A DNA stretch of 44,440 nt, taken from positions 1 through 44,440 of the forward strand of contig CALWEM010000014.1 in the NCBI GenBank assembly GCA_944377315.1. Reading direction: 5' to 3'. Origin of the DNA: an uncultured Clostridia bacterium. Lineage in GTDB: Bacteria > Bacillota > Clostridia > Christensenellales > UBA1242. Under the pieces are notes generated by a model, which worked only from the letters and a program-made list of their open reading frames with translations, ran no database searches and was not told where the DNA came from. Below, one piece after another: positions 16,637 to 23,973 of the stretch (positions within the stretch are counted from its first letter, which is position 1; every line of letters begins with the position of its first letter). A program made the position numbers and the translations under genes.

Positions 16637-17164
16637 ATGAAAATAAAATTTGTGGAAAAAAATTATAAAATTGCTGAAAGATTCAAAAAAGTTATCACGG
16701 CAAAACTTGAAAAATTGGAAAAATATTTTGGGCAAGATATGTCAGTGACCGTTTCTTGTGTTAAACAAAACAAGAGAGAGAAGTTGGAAATCACAATTTT
16801 GAACAAAGGACTTATGTTCCGCTCGGAAGTGAGTGGCGACAATATGTATAACAACATTGACCTTGCACTTCCAAAACTTGAAAAACAAATCGTAAGACAC
16901 AATGGCAAAATTCGCGATTCCAAAAAGAAAGGAATTGAAAATCTTGGCTTTGAATTTATTGATGATATGCCAGAAGTTAAACTTCCAGCAATATACAAGA
17001 AAAAAGTTTTTGATTTGGAACCAATAATGATTGATGATGCCAAGGATGCCATTGAGCGTTTGGGTCACACTTTCTATGTCTTCCTTAATGCTGAAACTGG
17101 AAAAGTGAATGTGTTATACAAAAGAGATGATGAAAAGTATGGACTCATTGAAGTTAATTTCTAA
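16637..17164 (+). CDS. hpf: ribosome hibernation promoting factor, long form
   Basis: Binds the 30S subunit and dimerises ribosomes into inactive 100S particles during slow growth. The 175-residue length marks the long form: an N-terminal S30AE/YfiA domain (residues 1-100, MKIKFVEKNYKI, KLEKLEKYFG, LPKLEKQIVRHNGKI) and a short C-terminal dimerisation domain (residues about 118-175, VFDLEPIMIDDAKDAIERLGHTF: split VFDLEPIMIDDAKDAI and ERLGHTFYVFLNAETG) ending in YGLIEVNF. The ribosome site AAGGAG is well placed. It follows clpC with its own promoter and is closed by an intrinsic terminator, a fitting neighbour for a stress operon. Confidence 0.96.
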   Translation: MKIKFVEKNYKIAERFKKVITAKLEKLEKYFGQDMSVTVSCVKQNKREKLEITILNKGLMFRSEVSGDNMYNNIDLALPKLEKQIVRHNGKIRDSKKKGIENLGFEFIDDMPEVKLPAIYKKKVFDLEPIMIDDAKDAIERLGHTFYVFLNAETGKVNVLYKRDDEKYGLIEVNF

Positions 17165-17210
17165 ATGAGAACTTTGTTTAAAAGTTGTTGCAAACTAAAT
17201 ATATCATTAA

Positions 17211-17238
17211 ACCATCAGATTTTTCTGGTGGTTTTTTG
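17211..17238 (+). terminator. intrinsic terminator after hpf
   Basis: ACCATCAG (17211-17218), loop ATTTTT, CTGGTGGT (17225-17232), then TTTTT. It is an 8-bp stem with one G-U pair. The rest of 17239-17378 is A/T-rich with no gene seen. Confidence 0.85.
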
Positions 17239-17378
17239 ACACACAAATAACTTTGATTTTCATCAAGATTTTATTTATTATATACCAAAAAATATTAGAG
17301 GTTTAAAATTAAATCCTGAAAATTAAAAATCTTAAAAAGTTAAAAATAATGAAAAAAATGCACTTTTTTTCAAAAATT

Positions 17379-17406
17379 TTGCGAATTTTCATATATTTTT
17401 TATGAT
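17379..17406 (+). promoter_or_regulatory. possible promoter of the lipoprotein gene
   Basis: TTGCGA (17379-17384), 16 nt, TATGAT (17401-17406). Predicted transcription start is near 17413, about 15 nt before the ATG, with no ribosome site in between. In such A/T-rich DNA the match could be by chance. Confidence 0.4.
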
Positions 17407-17427
17407 TTTTTGTCCAAAATATATATT

Positions 17428-17940
17428 ATGAAAAAATTATACAAATTTGGATTAATATTTGTTTTGCTGATTTTTCTTTCCGGCTGTGATGGTGAAGAAG
17501 TTAGATGTGCGCATCTAAACAATAAAACACAAGGGCAGAGCACAAATTATGCTATATCCTTTTCTTTGGACAAAGATGACAGAATGAAAGAAAAATATGT
17601 TGACCTTCAAATCAAGTCCTCTTGTGAAGGACAGGTGATTTCTTTTGGAAGAGAAATGGAAGAAAAGACAAGTTTATATTTGGAAGACAAAGATGTGTGG
17701 TATAACTTGACTGTTTTGATTGCGGAACAAAATGGTTTAAGTGGCTATGAAACTTTTGAAAAATATGTGGATAAGAAAAATGAAACATATCTTTTTACAG
17801 TTGACAATGACACCACTTTGACTTTTCGAGTTGTGGCAGGAAATATCACTGAAAATGATGAAAAGACAGGGCAAATCTTAACATCAGTCGAGACAATCTC
17901 AAACGAACTTATGGTTGAAGCTAAAAAAAGTGAGAAGTAA
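17428..17940 (+). CDS. lipoprotein of unknown function
   Basis: This 170-residue protein has a classic lipoprotein signal: KKLYKFGL, a hydrophobic stretch, then the lipobox FLSGC with the modified cysteine near residue 20. The mature part is polar with alternating beta-type segments (NYAISFSLDKDD, VDLQIKSS, LTFRVVAGNIT) and could be a single beta-sandwich domain; I recognise no family. I use the ATG at 17428 rather than the TTG-type extension at 17410, because the signal peptide then starts normally. No Shine-Dalgarno sequence is visible. It may be linked with the ABC-like protein 102 bp downstream, which has its own ribosome site and a possible promoter. Confidence 0.75.
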   Translation: MKKLYKFGLIFVLLIFLSGCDGEEVRCAHLNNKTQGQSTNYAISFSLDKDDRMKEKYVDLQIKSSCEGQVISFGREMEEKTSLYLEDKDVWYNLTVLIAEQNGLSGYETFEKYVDKKNETYLFTVDNDTTLTFRVVAGNITENDEKTGQILTSVETISNELMVEAKKSEK

Positions 17941-18042
17941 AATTGAAAATAAATAAATTTTAATTTATGTAATTATATAAATTCGCTTTTATTTTTTTTA
18001 AAATTATAGTATTATATAAGAAGATTAAAGCGGAGAAAAAAT

Positions 18043-18687
18043 ATGTTATCAATCAAAAACTTATGTTTAAAATACACGCGAGAGTATTATGCTCTCAACA
18101 ATATCAATCTTGATGTCGCTGTCGGTGAAACAGTGGCCTTGATGGGTGAAGCAAACAGTGGAAAAACAAGTTTGCTTCGCGTTATTGCCAAACTTGAAGA
18201 TTTTGACAGCGGTGAAATTTATATCAACAAGATTCCTCTCAAAAAAGTTGATTACAAAACCGATGTGAGTTTGGGATATGTTCCATATTGTCCTGTTTTT
18301 TTGGAAAATAAAACGGTTTATGAAAATTTCAGATATATCTTAATCAAAAAAGGCTTCAAAGTTGCCGAAGCGGAAAAGATGATAAACAATGCTATTATTG
18401 AATACTCACTGGAAAAAATTCGCGACACAAAGATAAAGAACATCAGAAAAGAAGATAAATATATTTTGTCGCTCATCCGTCTTTCTTTCAGACCAATTGA
18501 TTTACTTTTGGTGGACAATATTTTTGATGAGATAAGCGATGTTTATGTGGACGCAATTTTGTCAATGATAAAGCGACTTAAAACTCAAGACACAACGGTG
18601 ATTGTCGCTTGCACAAGACCAGAACTTGCTGACAAAATAAGCAAGCGAAAAGTGTTCTTTGAAAATGGTTCAATTGTTGATGATTGA
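18043..18687 (+). CDS. ABC-ATPase-like protein with degenerate catalytic motifs
   Basis: This 214-residue protein has the fold order of an ABC transporter nucleotide-binding subunit. The A-loop region is LCLKYTREYYALNNINLDV, and an intact Walker A (GEANSGKTS, residues 35-43) follows. Most other motifs are missing. The Q-loop Gln is replaced (GYVPYCPVF, 78-86). The LSGGQ signature is not recognisable (IRKEDKYILSLIRL, 134-147). Walker B LLLVD is followed by Asn159 where the catalytic Glu belongs. The H-loop His is Cys190 (VIVACTRPE). It can probably bind nucleotide but not hydrolyse it in the usual way. No permease gene is adjacent; the neighbour is a lipoprotein. The ribosome site is GCGGAG. 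Confidence 0.8.
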   Translation: MLSIKNLCLKYTREYYALNNINLDVAVGETVALMGEANSGKTSLLRVIAKLEDFDSGEIYINKIPLKKVDYKTDVSLGYVPYCPVFLENKTVYENFRYILIKKGFKVAEAEKMINNAIIEYSLEKIRDTKIKNIRKEDKYILSLIRLSFRPIDLLLVDNIFDEISDVYVDAILSMIKRLKTQDTTVIVACTRPELADKISKRKVFFENGSIVDD

Positions 18688-18745
18688 AAAAATTTGAATG
18701 GTTAATTTTGATATAAAAGACAAAGATTGAAAAATAATCGGAAAT

Positions 18746-18778
18746 GGAAGATTAAAAGTCTTCTATTTCTTTTTTTTC
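18746..18778 (+). terminator. weak terminator after the ABC-like gene
   Basis: GAAGA (18747-18751), 7-nt loop, TCTTC (18759-18763), then TATTTCTTTTTTTT. The stem is short and overlaps the 3' end of the converging gene at 18752, so this is only a candidate. Confidence 0.35.
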
Positions 18779-19114
18779 AAATTTTTTTCTCTCCATTTTT
18801 TCCACTTCTTGCTCATTTTTCTGTAAACTTTTCATCATTGAAGAAAGTTGCTCTGGGTTTATATTTGAGTTTCTTCCAAGGAAAAGTGGCAAAAAGTCTG
18901 TCATATTTTTATTATTTTTCAAAAGTGACATCAAAAGATTGGACGGATTTTGAGTTTTTTCCGTTTTTTGCTCAAACTCTGGTTTAACGCTTTCAGTGAA
19001 GATTCTTCCATTCTTAATTGTGATGTTTTCAGGGTAGAAGGGAGTTTTTTCGTTCATACAATATTTATATGCTTGAAAATAACTAAATTGTGTAAAATTT
19101 TCAAATCCTTTCAT
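18752..19114 (-). CDS. 120-residue protein of unknown function
   Basis: The start is taken at the ATG 19114-19112; the frame is open further upstream, but that part lies antisense to the gene at 19137 and has a serine/phenylalanine-rich antisense look. The 120 residues read like a real soluble protein: MKGFENFTQFSYFQAYKYCM, a patch ITIKNGRIFTESVKP, a central helix pair NPSNLLMSLLKNNKNMTDFL and NINPEQLSSMMKSLQKN, and a charged C-terminus. No ribosome site precedes the ATG. It is transcribed divergently from the 96-residue gene with only 22 bp between starts. I do not recognise a family. The compact divergent layout beside a subtilisin suggests a shared function. Confidence 0.55.
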   Translation of the reverse strand: MKGFENFTQFSYFQAYKYCMNEKTPFYPENITIKNGRIFTESVKPEFEQKTEKTQNPSNLLMSLLKNNKNMTDFLPLFLGRNSNINPEQLSSMMKSLQKNEQEVEKMERKKFEKKEIEDF

Positions 19115-19136
19115 ATATTGAAAATAGGAGTGGGAA

Positions 19137-19427
19137 ATGAAACTTTCTGAATTTGTATCTTCAAAAGAAGAAATGAAAAAATCGGGTGAAACAATGAAAA
19201 ATGAAAGTGTTGGCGAAAAAGAATTGGAAAAAATGTATGATGAATTAAAGGATAAAAACGAAAACGAGCTTATGTCGATGTTGAGAAAAAATATAAGAGA
19301 GCAGAAAGAAAAAGGAGAGTTTGATGCTGACGCTTTATTGGAGTCGATAAAAAGTTTGCGTGGCGTCATTCCGGAAGAAAACTATAACAATATGATAAGG
19401 ATTATTGATGAACTACAAAAAGATTGA
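19137..19427 (+). CDS. 96-residue charged helical protein upstream of subtilisin
   Basis: A small, highly charged, probably all-helical protein (EKELEKMYDELKDKNENELM, then MLRKNIREQKEKGEFDADAL, then LLESIKSLRGVIPEENYNNM). GGAG lies 6 nt before the ATG. Its stop overlaps the start of the subtilisin gene by 20 bp, so the two are translated together. It could be a partner, chaperone or inhibitor of the protease, but no family is recognised. Confidence 0.75.
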   Translation: MKLSEFVSSKEEMKKSGETMKNESVGEKELEKMYDELKDKNENELMSMLRKNIREQKEKGEFDADALLESIKSLRGVIPEENYNNMIRIIDELQKD

Positions 19428-20553
19428 TGCGAGATTGCTTTCAGAGTATGAAACGCTTTCAAATGGGAGAAAGAAAGATTGTTTTATTTATTATACTGAC
19501 AAAAATTCTCTCATACATATTCTAAAAAAGAAAAATATTGAGATAAAAAATGAATATTTATTCATTCGTGCAGTGTTTGCTCGAGCGACAAAAGATGAAA
19601 TTATCACGCTTTCAAATATAAGCGATGTTGAATATATTTCTTCTGCCACGCTTGCTTGCACTTTGATGAATGTTTCCAAAGAAATCTTGAAAGTGAAGGG
19701 GAGAAATTGTTTTGGAAAGGATGTGAATGTTGCGTTTATTGACACTGGCATTTCACCGCATTGTGATTTTATGCTGGGAGAAAACAGAGTAAAAATTTTC
19801 AAAGATTTCATTGAAAACAAACCTTTTCCATATGACGATAACGGGCACGGAACTTTTGTGTGTGGTGTTTGTTCTGGCAATGGCTATTTGTCCAAGTTCA
19901 AATATTCTGGAATTGCTCCAAAATCAAATTTGTTTGTTCTGAAAGCACTAAATCAAAATGGTGAAGCCACGGCTAACAAAATTTTGGACGCAATGGAATG
20001 GGTTTTTGACAATCATAAACGGGAAAAAATCAAGGTGGTTTGTATGAGTTTTGGCAGTGAGCCGATTGGTTATAACGACCCAATAATGCAAGGTGCTAAT
20101 GCACTTTGGCGTGACGGTGTTGTGGTGGTTGCTGCAGCGGGAAACAGTGGACCAAAAGAAAACACAATAAAATCACCGGGAACGAGTCCTGAAATTATCA
20201 CGGTTGGCGGGTTTGATGATAATCGATTTGATGAAAAATCGTTCAATAAGGATTTCTTTGAAATGGCAAACTTTTCTTCGCGTGGACCTAGTTTTCGACA
20301 TTCCAAACCTGACCTTGTTGCACCGAGCGTTGATATCACATCTTGTGGAATAAGGAATTTCTACACCAAACTCACTGGCACGAGCGTGGCAACACCAATG
20401 ATTGCCGGCGTTGTGTGTTTGATGCTGGAAAGGTTTCCAAATCTATCACCAAGAGAAGTCAAGTTAAGACTCCTTCAAAGTTGTTCTTCGATTGGATTTG
20501 ATGCTAACAGTGAAGGTTATGGTGTGCCAAATTTGTCAAAAATTTTGAAATAA
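19408..20553 (+). CDS. intracellular subtilisin-like serine protease (S8 family)
   Basis: 381 residues. The catalytic triad is Asp112 (VAFIDTGISPH), His147 (DDNGHGTFVCGV) and Ser326 (TGTSVATPMIAG). The oxyanion asparagine is in AAAGNSGPKENT. No signal peptide is present, so it is probably cytoplasmic like intracellular serine proteases. Residues about 1-90 (YETLSNGRKKDCFIYYT, IRAVFARATKDEIITLSNI, VEYISS) resemble an I9-type propeptide inhibitor domain, which would be removed on activation. The ATG at 19408 lies inside the upstream gene (20-bp overlap), with AAGG 7 nt before it. The pairing with the small helical protein suggests controlled activation. Confidence 0.9.
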   Translation: MNYKKIDARLLSEYETLSNGRKKDCFIYYTDKNSLIHILKKKNIEIKNEYLFIRAVFARATKDEIITLSNISDVEYISSATLACTLMNVSKEILKVKGRNCFGKDVNVAFIDTGISPHCDFMLGENRVKIFKDFIENKPFPYDDNGHGTFVCGVCSGNGYLSKFKYSGIAPKSNLFVLKALNQNGEATANKILDAMEWVFDNHKREKIKVVCMSFGSEPIGYNDPIMQGANALWRDGVVVVAAAGNSGPKENTIKSPGTSPEIITVGGFDDNRFDEKSFNKDFFEMANFSSRGPSFRHSKPDLVAPSVDITSCGIRNFYTKLTGTSVATPMIAGVVCLMLERFPNLSPREVKLRLLQSCSSIGFDANSEGYGVPNLSKILK

Positions 20554-20722
20554 TTTTAACAAAATAAAAATTAGATTTTTTCGCTAAATTTTGACATAAA
20601 AAACTTAAAAAAAGTTGATTTTTAATAAAAAATTAAATTTATGAAAATTTTAAAAATCTAAAAAATAGATAGAAATGTGTTATTTTTTGCCTAAATTATG
20701 CACATTTTTATAACAAAATTTA
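20554..20722. other. A/T-rich gap between convergent genes
   Basis: The gap between the subtilisin and murG ends is almost pure A/T. I see no convincing gene, no stable hairpin and no repeat in it other than poly-A/T runs. The phrase AAAAAAAGTTGATTTTT also occurs near 2062-2078, before rsmD, where TTGATT serves as a -35 element. Confidence 0.5.
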
Positions 20723-21760
20723 TTAATTTTTTATTTCATATTTTGTTATTAGGTCAAAAATCAATGCATTTGTGTCAAATTTTTCATTTTTTTGCATATT
20801 TTTTATGAATTTTTCCTTGTTTTTTGATATATATAACAATTTTTCTTCCACATTATTGAAGTTTGCATTCTCTTCTTCAAGATAAATGGAGAAGCCTTTT
20901 TCTTGGAAATATTTTGCATTTTCAATTTGGTCACCGCGCGAGCACTTTTTTGAAAGTGGAATAAGTAGCATTGGTTTTTTGAGTTTTAATAATTCGTTTA
21001 TAACACCACTGCCTGCTCGTGATAAAACAATGTCGCAAGTTTCGTAGTAGTCTTCAATGTTTTTTGCATAGTCTAAATTGATATAATCCTTAAAGTTGAC
21101 CGCTCGGAAATTGTTTTTGCCTGTGATATGAATGACATTGAAGTTTTTTGTTAGTTCGCATATGTTTTCACTCACCAAATCGTTTAGGAACTTTGCTCCC
21201 AAACTTCCGCCCAGAACTAAAAGGATTGGCTTGTTGTTTTGAAAAAGACGAAGTTTTTTGCCTTTGAAAACTTGTTCGCGAATTGGTTGCCCGGTGTGGA
21301 CGCATTTTTTGTTTACTTTGCAAGTTTTGTCAAAAGTGGTGCACATAACATCGCAATAGTGCAAGATGATTTTGTTGGCGAGTCCCAAACTCAAATCGCT
21401 TTCGTGACTGATTGTTGGAAGGTGAAGTTTGTGTGCTGAAATGACAACTGGCACGGAAACAAAACCACCTTTTGAAAAGATGATGTTTGGACTGATTTTT
21501 TTCAACTCTTTTTTTGTGACACAAATTGATTTCAAAAGTTTGAAGGGGATTAAAAGATTTTTTATTGTCAACTTTCGTTCAAGTTTCACAACAGGAATTT
21601 CGTGATATATGACTTCTTTGTGATTTTTCAAGATTTCTTTTTCCATTCCATTTCCGCCCAAATAATGGATTTCATAATCTTTGAGTTTTGGAATGAGTGC
21701 AAGTGCAGGGTAAATATGTCCTGCCGTGCCACCACCAGTTAGAACAATTTTTTTCTTCAT
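20723..21760 (-). CDS. murG: UDP-GlcNAc:lipid I N-acetylglucosaminyltransferase MurG
   Basis: Adds GlcNAc to lipid I to form lipid II at the inner face of the membrane. The protein has 345 residues (family about 355). It begins KKIVLTGGGTAGHIYPALAL, with the glycine-rich GGGTAGH loop that touches the lipid diphosphate. The second glycine-rich loop is VLGGSLGAKFLNDLV. The donor site motif is SRAGSGVINELL, followed by KKPMLLIPLSKKCSRGDQIENA (split KKPMLLIPLS, KKCSRGDQIENA), where the family usually has PxAxxxHQxxNA; the usual His is Asp-preceded Gly-Arg here (RGDQ). AAAGG lies 9 nt before the ATG. It stands alone rather than in a mur/fts cluster. Confidence 0.95.
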   Translation of the reverse strand: MKKKIVLTGGGTAGHIYPALALIPKLKDYEIHYLGGNGMEKEILKNHKEVIYHEIPVVKLERKLTIKNLLIPFKLLKSICVTKKELKKISPNIIFSKGGFVSVPVVISAHKLHLPTISHESDLSLGLANKIILHYCDVMCTTFDKTCKVNKKCVHTGQPIREQVFKGKKLRLFQNNKPILLVLGGSLGAKFLNDLVSENICELTKNFNVIHITGKNNFRAVNFKDYINLDYAKNIEDYYETCDIVLSRAGSGVINELLKLKKPMLLIPLSKKCSRGDQIENAKYFQEKGFSIYLEEENANFNNVEEKLLYISKNKEKFIKNMQKNEKFDTNALIFDLITKYEIKN

Positions 21761-22009
21761 ATTTTTTCCTTTCTCTTATTTTGTCTTTTCTAATACTTTT
21801 TATGAAAAGAAAAATGAATTTGTTTAATATGTATATTTATGCAAAAATATTTATAAAAATAAATCATTTCGCTTTTTAACGGAAACCATTAAATATGATA
21901 AATTTGAATATTTTTCGCTAAAATCACTCATTTTATTTTTTGATTTCAAAATTTTATGTTATAATTATTCAAGATAGATTTTGTATCTTATTTATTTTTG
22001 AGGTTTTTT
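21761..22009. other. divergent intergenic region murG / topoisomerase
   Basis: This 249-bp A/T-rich region must hold promoters for both directions. A TATAAT box lies at 21960-21965 on the plus strand, about 45 nt before the topoisomerase B start; the nearest -35 candidate (TTGATT 21940-21945) is only 14 nt away and doubtful. No gene was recognised. Confidence 0.4.
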
Positions 22010-23962
22010 ATGGCAGAGAAAAAGTATGAATCAAAAGATATTGTTGTTTTGGAAGGGCTTGACGCTGTTCGTTTGCGTCCTGGAATGTATATCGGAACAA
22101 CAAGCACAAAAGGCTTTCATCATATTTTGTGGGAGATTGTCGATAACTCGATTGATGAAATTTCAAATGGTTATGGTGACACAATAAGAATAATTTTGAA
22201 CAAGGACGGAAGTGCCACTGTGGAAGATAATGGTCGTGGAATTCCGGTTGATATGCATCCAACACTCAAAAAAAGCGGTGTTGAAGTTGTCTACACAACT
22301 CTTCACGCAGGTGGCAAGTTTAACACGGAGAACTATAAGTTTTCTGGAGGTCTGCACGGTGTGGGTGCTTCCGTCACGAACGCTTTGTCAAGTTGGTGCA
22401 AGGTCACAGTCAACAAAAACGGAAAGAAATATTTTATTGAATTCCATTCATATGAAGATGAAAATGGTAAAATGCACAGCGGTGTGCCGGTTGCACCATT
22501 GAAAGAGATTGGAACAAGCAAAACCACTGGGACAAGTGTGACATTTATGCCGGACCCAAAAGTTTTCGGTGACCAAAAATTCAATTATGAGATGATTTCA
22601 AGGAGAGCAAGAGAGCTTGCTTTTCTCAACAAGGGTTTGAAAATTGAACTTGTTGACGAAGTGACTGGCGAAGAAAATTGGTATCATTATGAAGGCGGAA
22701 TTTCCGACTTTGCTCTTTATCTTGTGGAAAACAAAACCTTACTTTTCAAAAATCCGATATATTTCAGTGCAGAGAGCAAAATTTTGTCACTTGAAGTTGC
22801 TTTCATTTTGACGGATTCATACACTGAAAACACTTTCTCGTTTGTTAATAACATTCCAACAACTGAAGGCGGTATGCACGAAACTGGCTTCAAAAGTGCA
22901 TTCACAAAGGCATTTAATGATTATGCGCGCGCAAATAACCTTTTGAAAGAAAAAGAACCAAATCTTTTGGGCGAAGATTTCCGTGAAGGGTTGACAAGTA
23001 TCATCAATGTGAAGATGAATAATGTTCAATTTGAAGGACAAACCAAAACAAAACTTGGAAATATTGAAGCAAAAACAGAAGTTGAAAATTTGACCTTGAA
23101 AGAAATGGCAAGAATTCTTGACGACAAGAAAAATGCGACTGTGGCTGAAATTATTGTGAACAAGGCTAAACAAGCAGCAAAAGTTAGATTGGCAGCAAAA
23201 AAAGCAAAAGAACTCACTCGCGCAAAGCAAAATGCTGAAAATTTCAACCTTGTGGGGAAGTTGGCAGCATCCACTACAAGAAACCGCGAAAAAAGCGAAC
23301 TTTTCATTGTGGAAGGAGATTCGGCGGGTGGAAGTGCAAAGCAAGGGCGTGACCGCTCTTTCCAAGCAATTTTGCCACTTCGCGGAAAACCATTGAATGC
23401 CGAGAAAAAGAGAGTGGACCAAGTTTTGGCGAACGAAGAAATAAGAACGATAATTTCTGCACTTGACACTGGATTTGGTGAAGATTTCGACCTTGACAGT
23501 TTGAGATATAACAAAGTCATTATCTTGTCCGATGCTGACCAAGACGGCGCGCACATAAGAGCGATATTATTGACCTTCTTTTTCAGATATATGCGTCCAC
23601 TCATCACAGACGGGCACGTTTTTATTGGGCTTCCACCACTTTATAAAGTGTATAAAAAGGACTATGAAAAATATGTTTACAGTGACGCCGAACTTGCCGA
23701 TGCTGTGAAAAGTGCTGGCAAGGGGTATATGATTCAAAGATATAAAGGTCTTGGCGAGATGAACCCAGAACAACTTTGGGAAACCACAATGGACCCAAAC
23801 AAAAGAACATTAATTCAGGTAACAATTGAAGATGCAACCGAAGCAGAAAAACTTATCACAACTCTTATGGGAGATGCGATTGAAGACAGAAAATTGTATA
23901 TAAGTGAGCACGCAAACTTTGATAAAGAAGACAAGTTTATGAAGGAATACAAAAACATTTGA
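22010..23962 (+). CDS. type IIA DNA topoisomerase subunit B (GyrB/ParE)
   Basis: ATPase subunit of a gyrase or topoisomerase IV. The protein has 650 residues from the ATG at 22010 (GAGG upstream; open to 21998). The GHKL ATP site shows EIVDNSIDEI, VEDNGRGIPVD, TLHAGGKF and SGGLHGVGASVTNALS. The transducer lysine is in the QTKTKLGN loop. TOPRIM residues are FIVEGDSAGGSAKQGRDRSFQAILPLRGK (split FIVEGDSAGGSAKQGRD, RSFQAILPLRGK) and ILSDADQDGAHI. The C-terminus is QRYKGLGEMNPEQLWETTMDP. The A subunit follows 11 bp downstream. I leave the symbol blank because gyrase and topoisomerase IV cannot be separated here; the partner lacks a GyrA box. Confidence 0.92.
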   Translation: MAEKKYESKDIVVLEGLDAVRLRPGMYIGTTSTKGFHHILWEIVDNSIDEISNGYGDTIRIILNKDGSATVEDNGRGIPVDMHPTLKKSGVEVVYTTLHAGGKFNTENYKFSGGLHGVGASVTNALSSWCKVTVNKNGKKYFIEFHSYEDENGKMHSGVPVAPLKEIGTSKTTGTSVTFMPDPKVFGDQKFNYEMISRRARELAFLNKGLKIELVDEVTGEENWYHYEGGISDFALYLVENKTLLFKNPIYFSAESKILSLEVAFILTDSYTENTFSFVNNIPTTEGGMHETGFKSAFTKAFNDYARANNLLKEKEPNLLGEDFREGLTSIINVKMNNVQFEGQTKTKLGNIEAKTEVENLTLKEMARILDDKKNATVAEIIVNKAKQAAKVRLAAKKAKELTRAKQNAENFNLVGKLAASTTRNREKSELFIVEGDSAGGSAKQGRDRSFQAILPLRGKPLNAEKKRVDQVLANEEIRTIISALDTGFGEDFDLDSLRYNKVIILSDADQDGAHIRAILLTFFFRYMRPLITDGHVFIGLPPLYKVYKKDYEKYVYSDAELADAVKSAGKGYMIQRYKGLGEMNPEQLWETTMDPNKRTLIQVTIEDATEAEKLITTLMGDAIEDRKLYISEHANFDKEDKFMKEYKNI

Positions 23963-23973
23963 TTTGAGGGAAT

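Noticed and set aside
18752..19369. Full 205-residue open frame on the minus strand
   Set aside because: The upstream 85 codons are antisense to the well-supported gene at 19137 and are Ser/Phe-rich; only the part from 19114 is retained.
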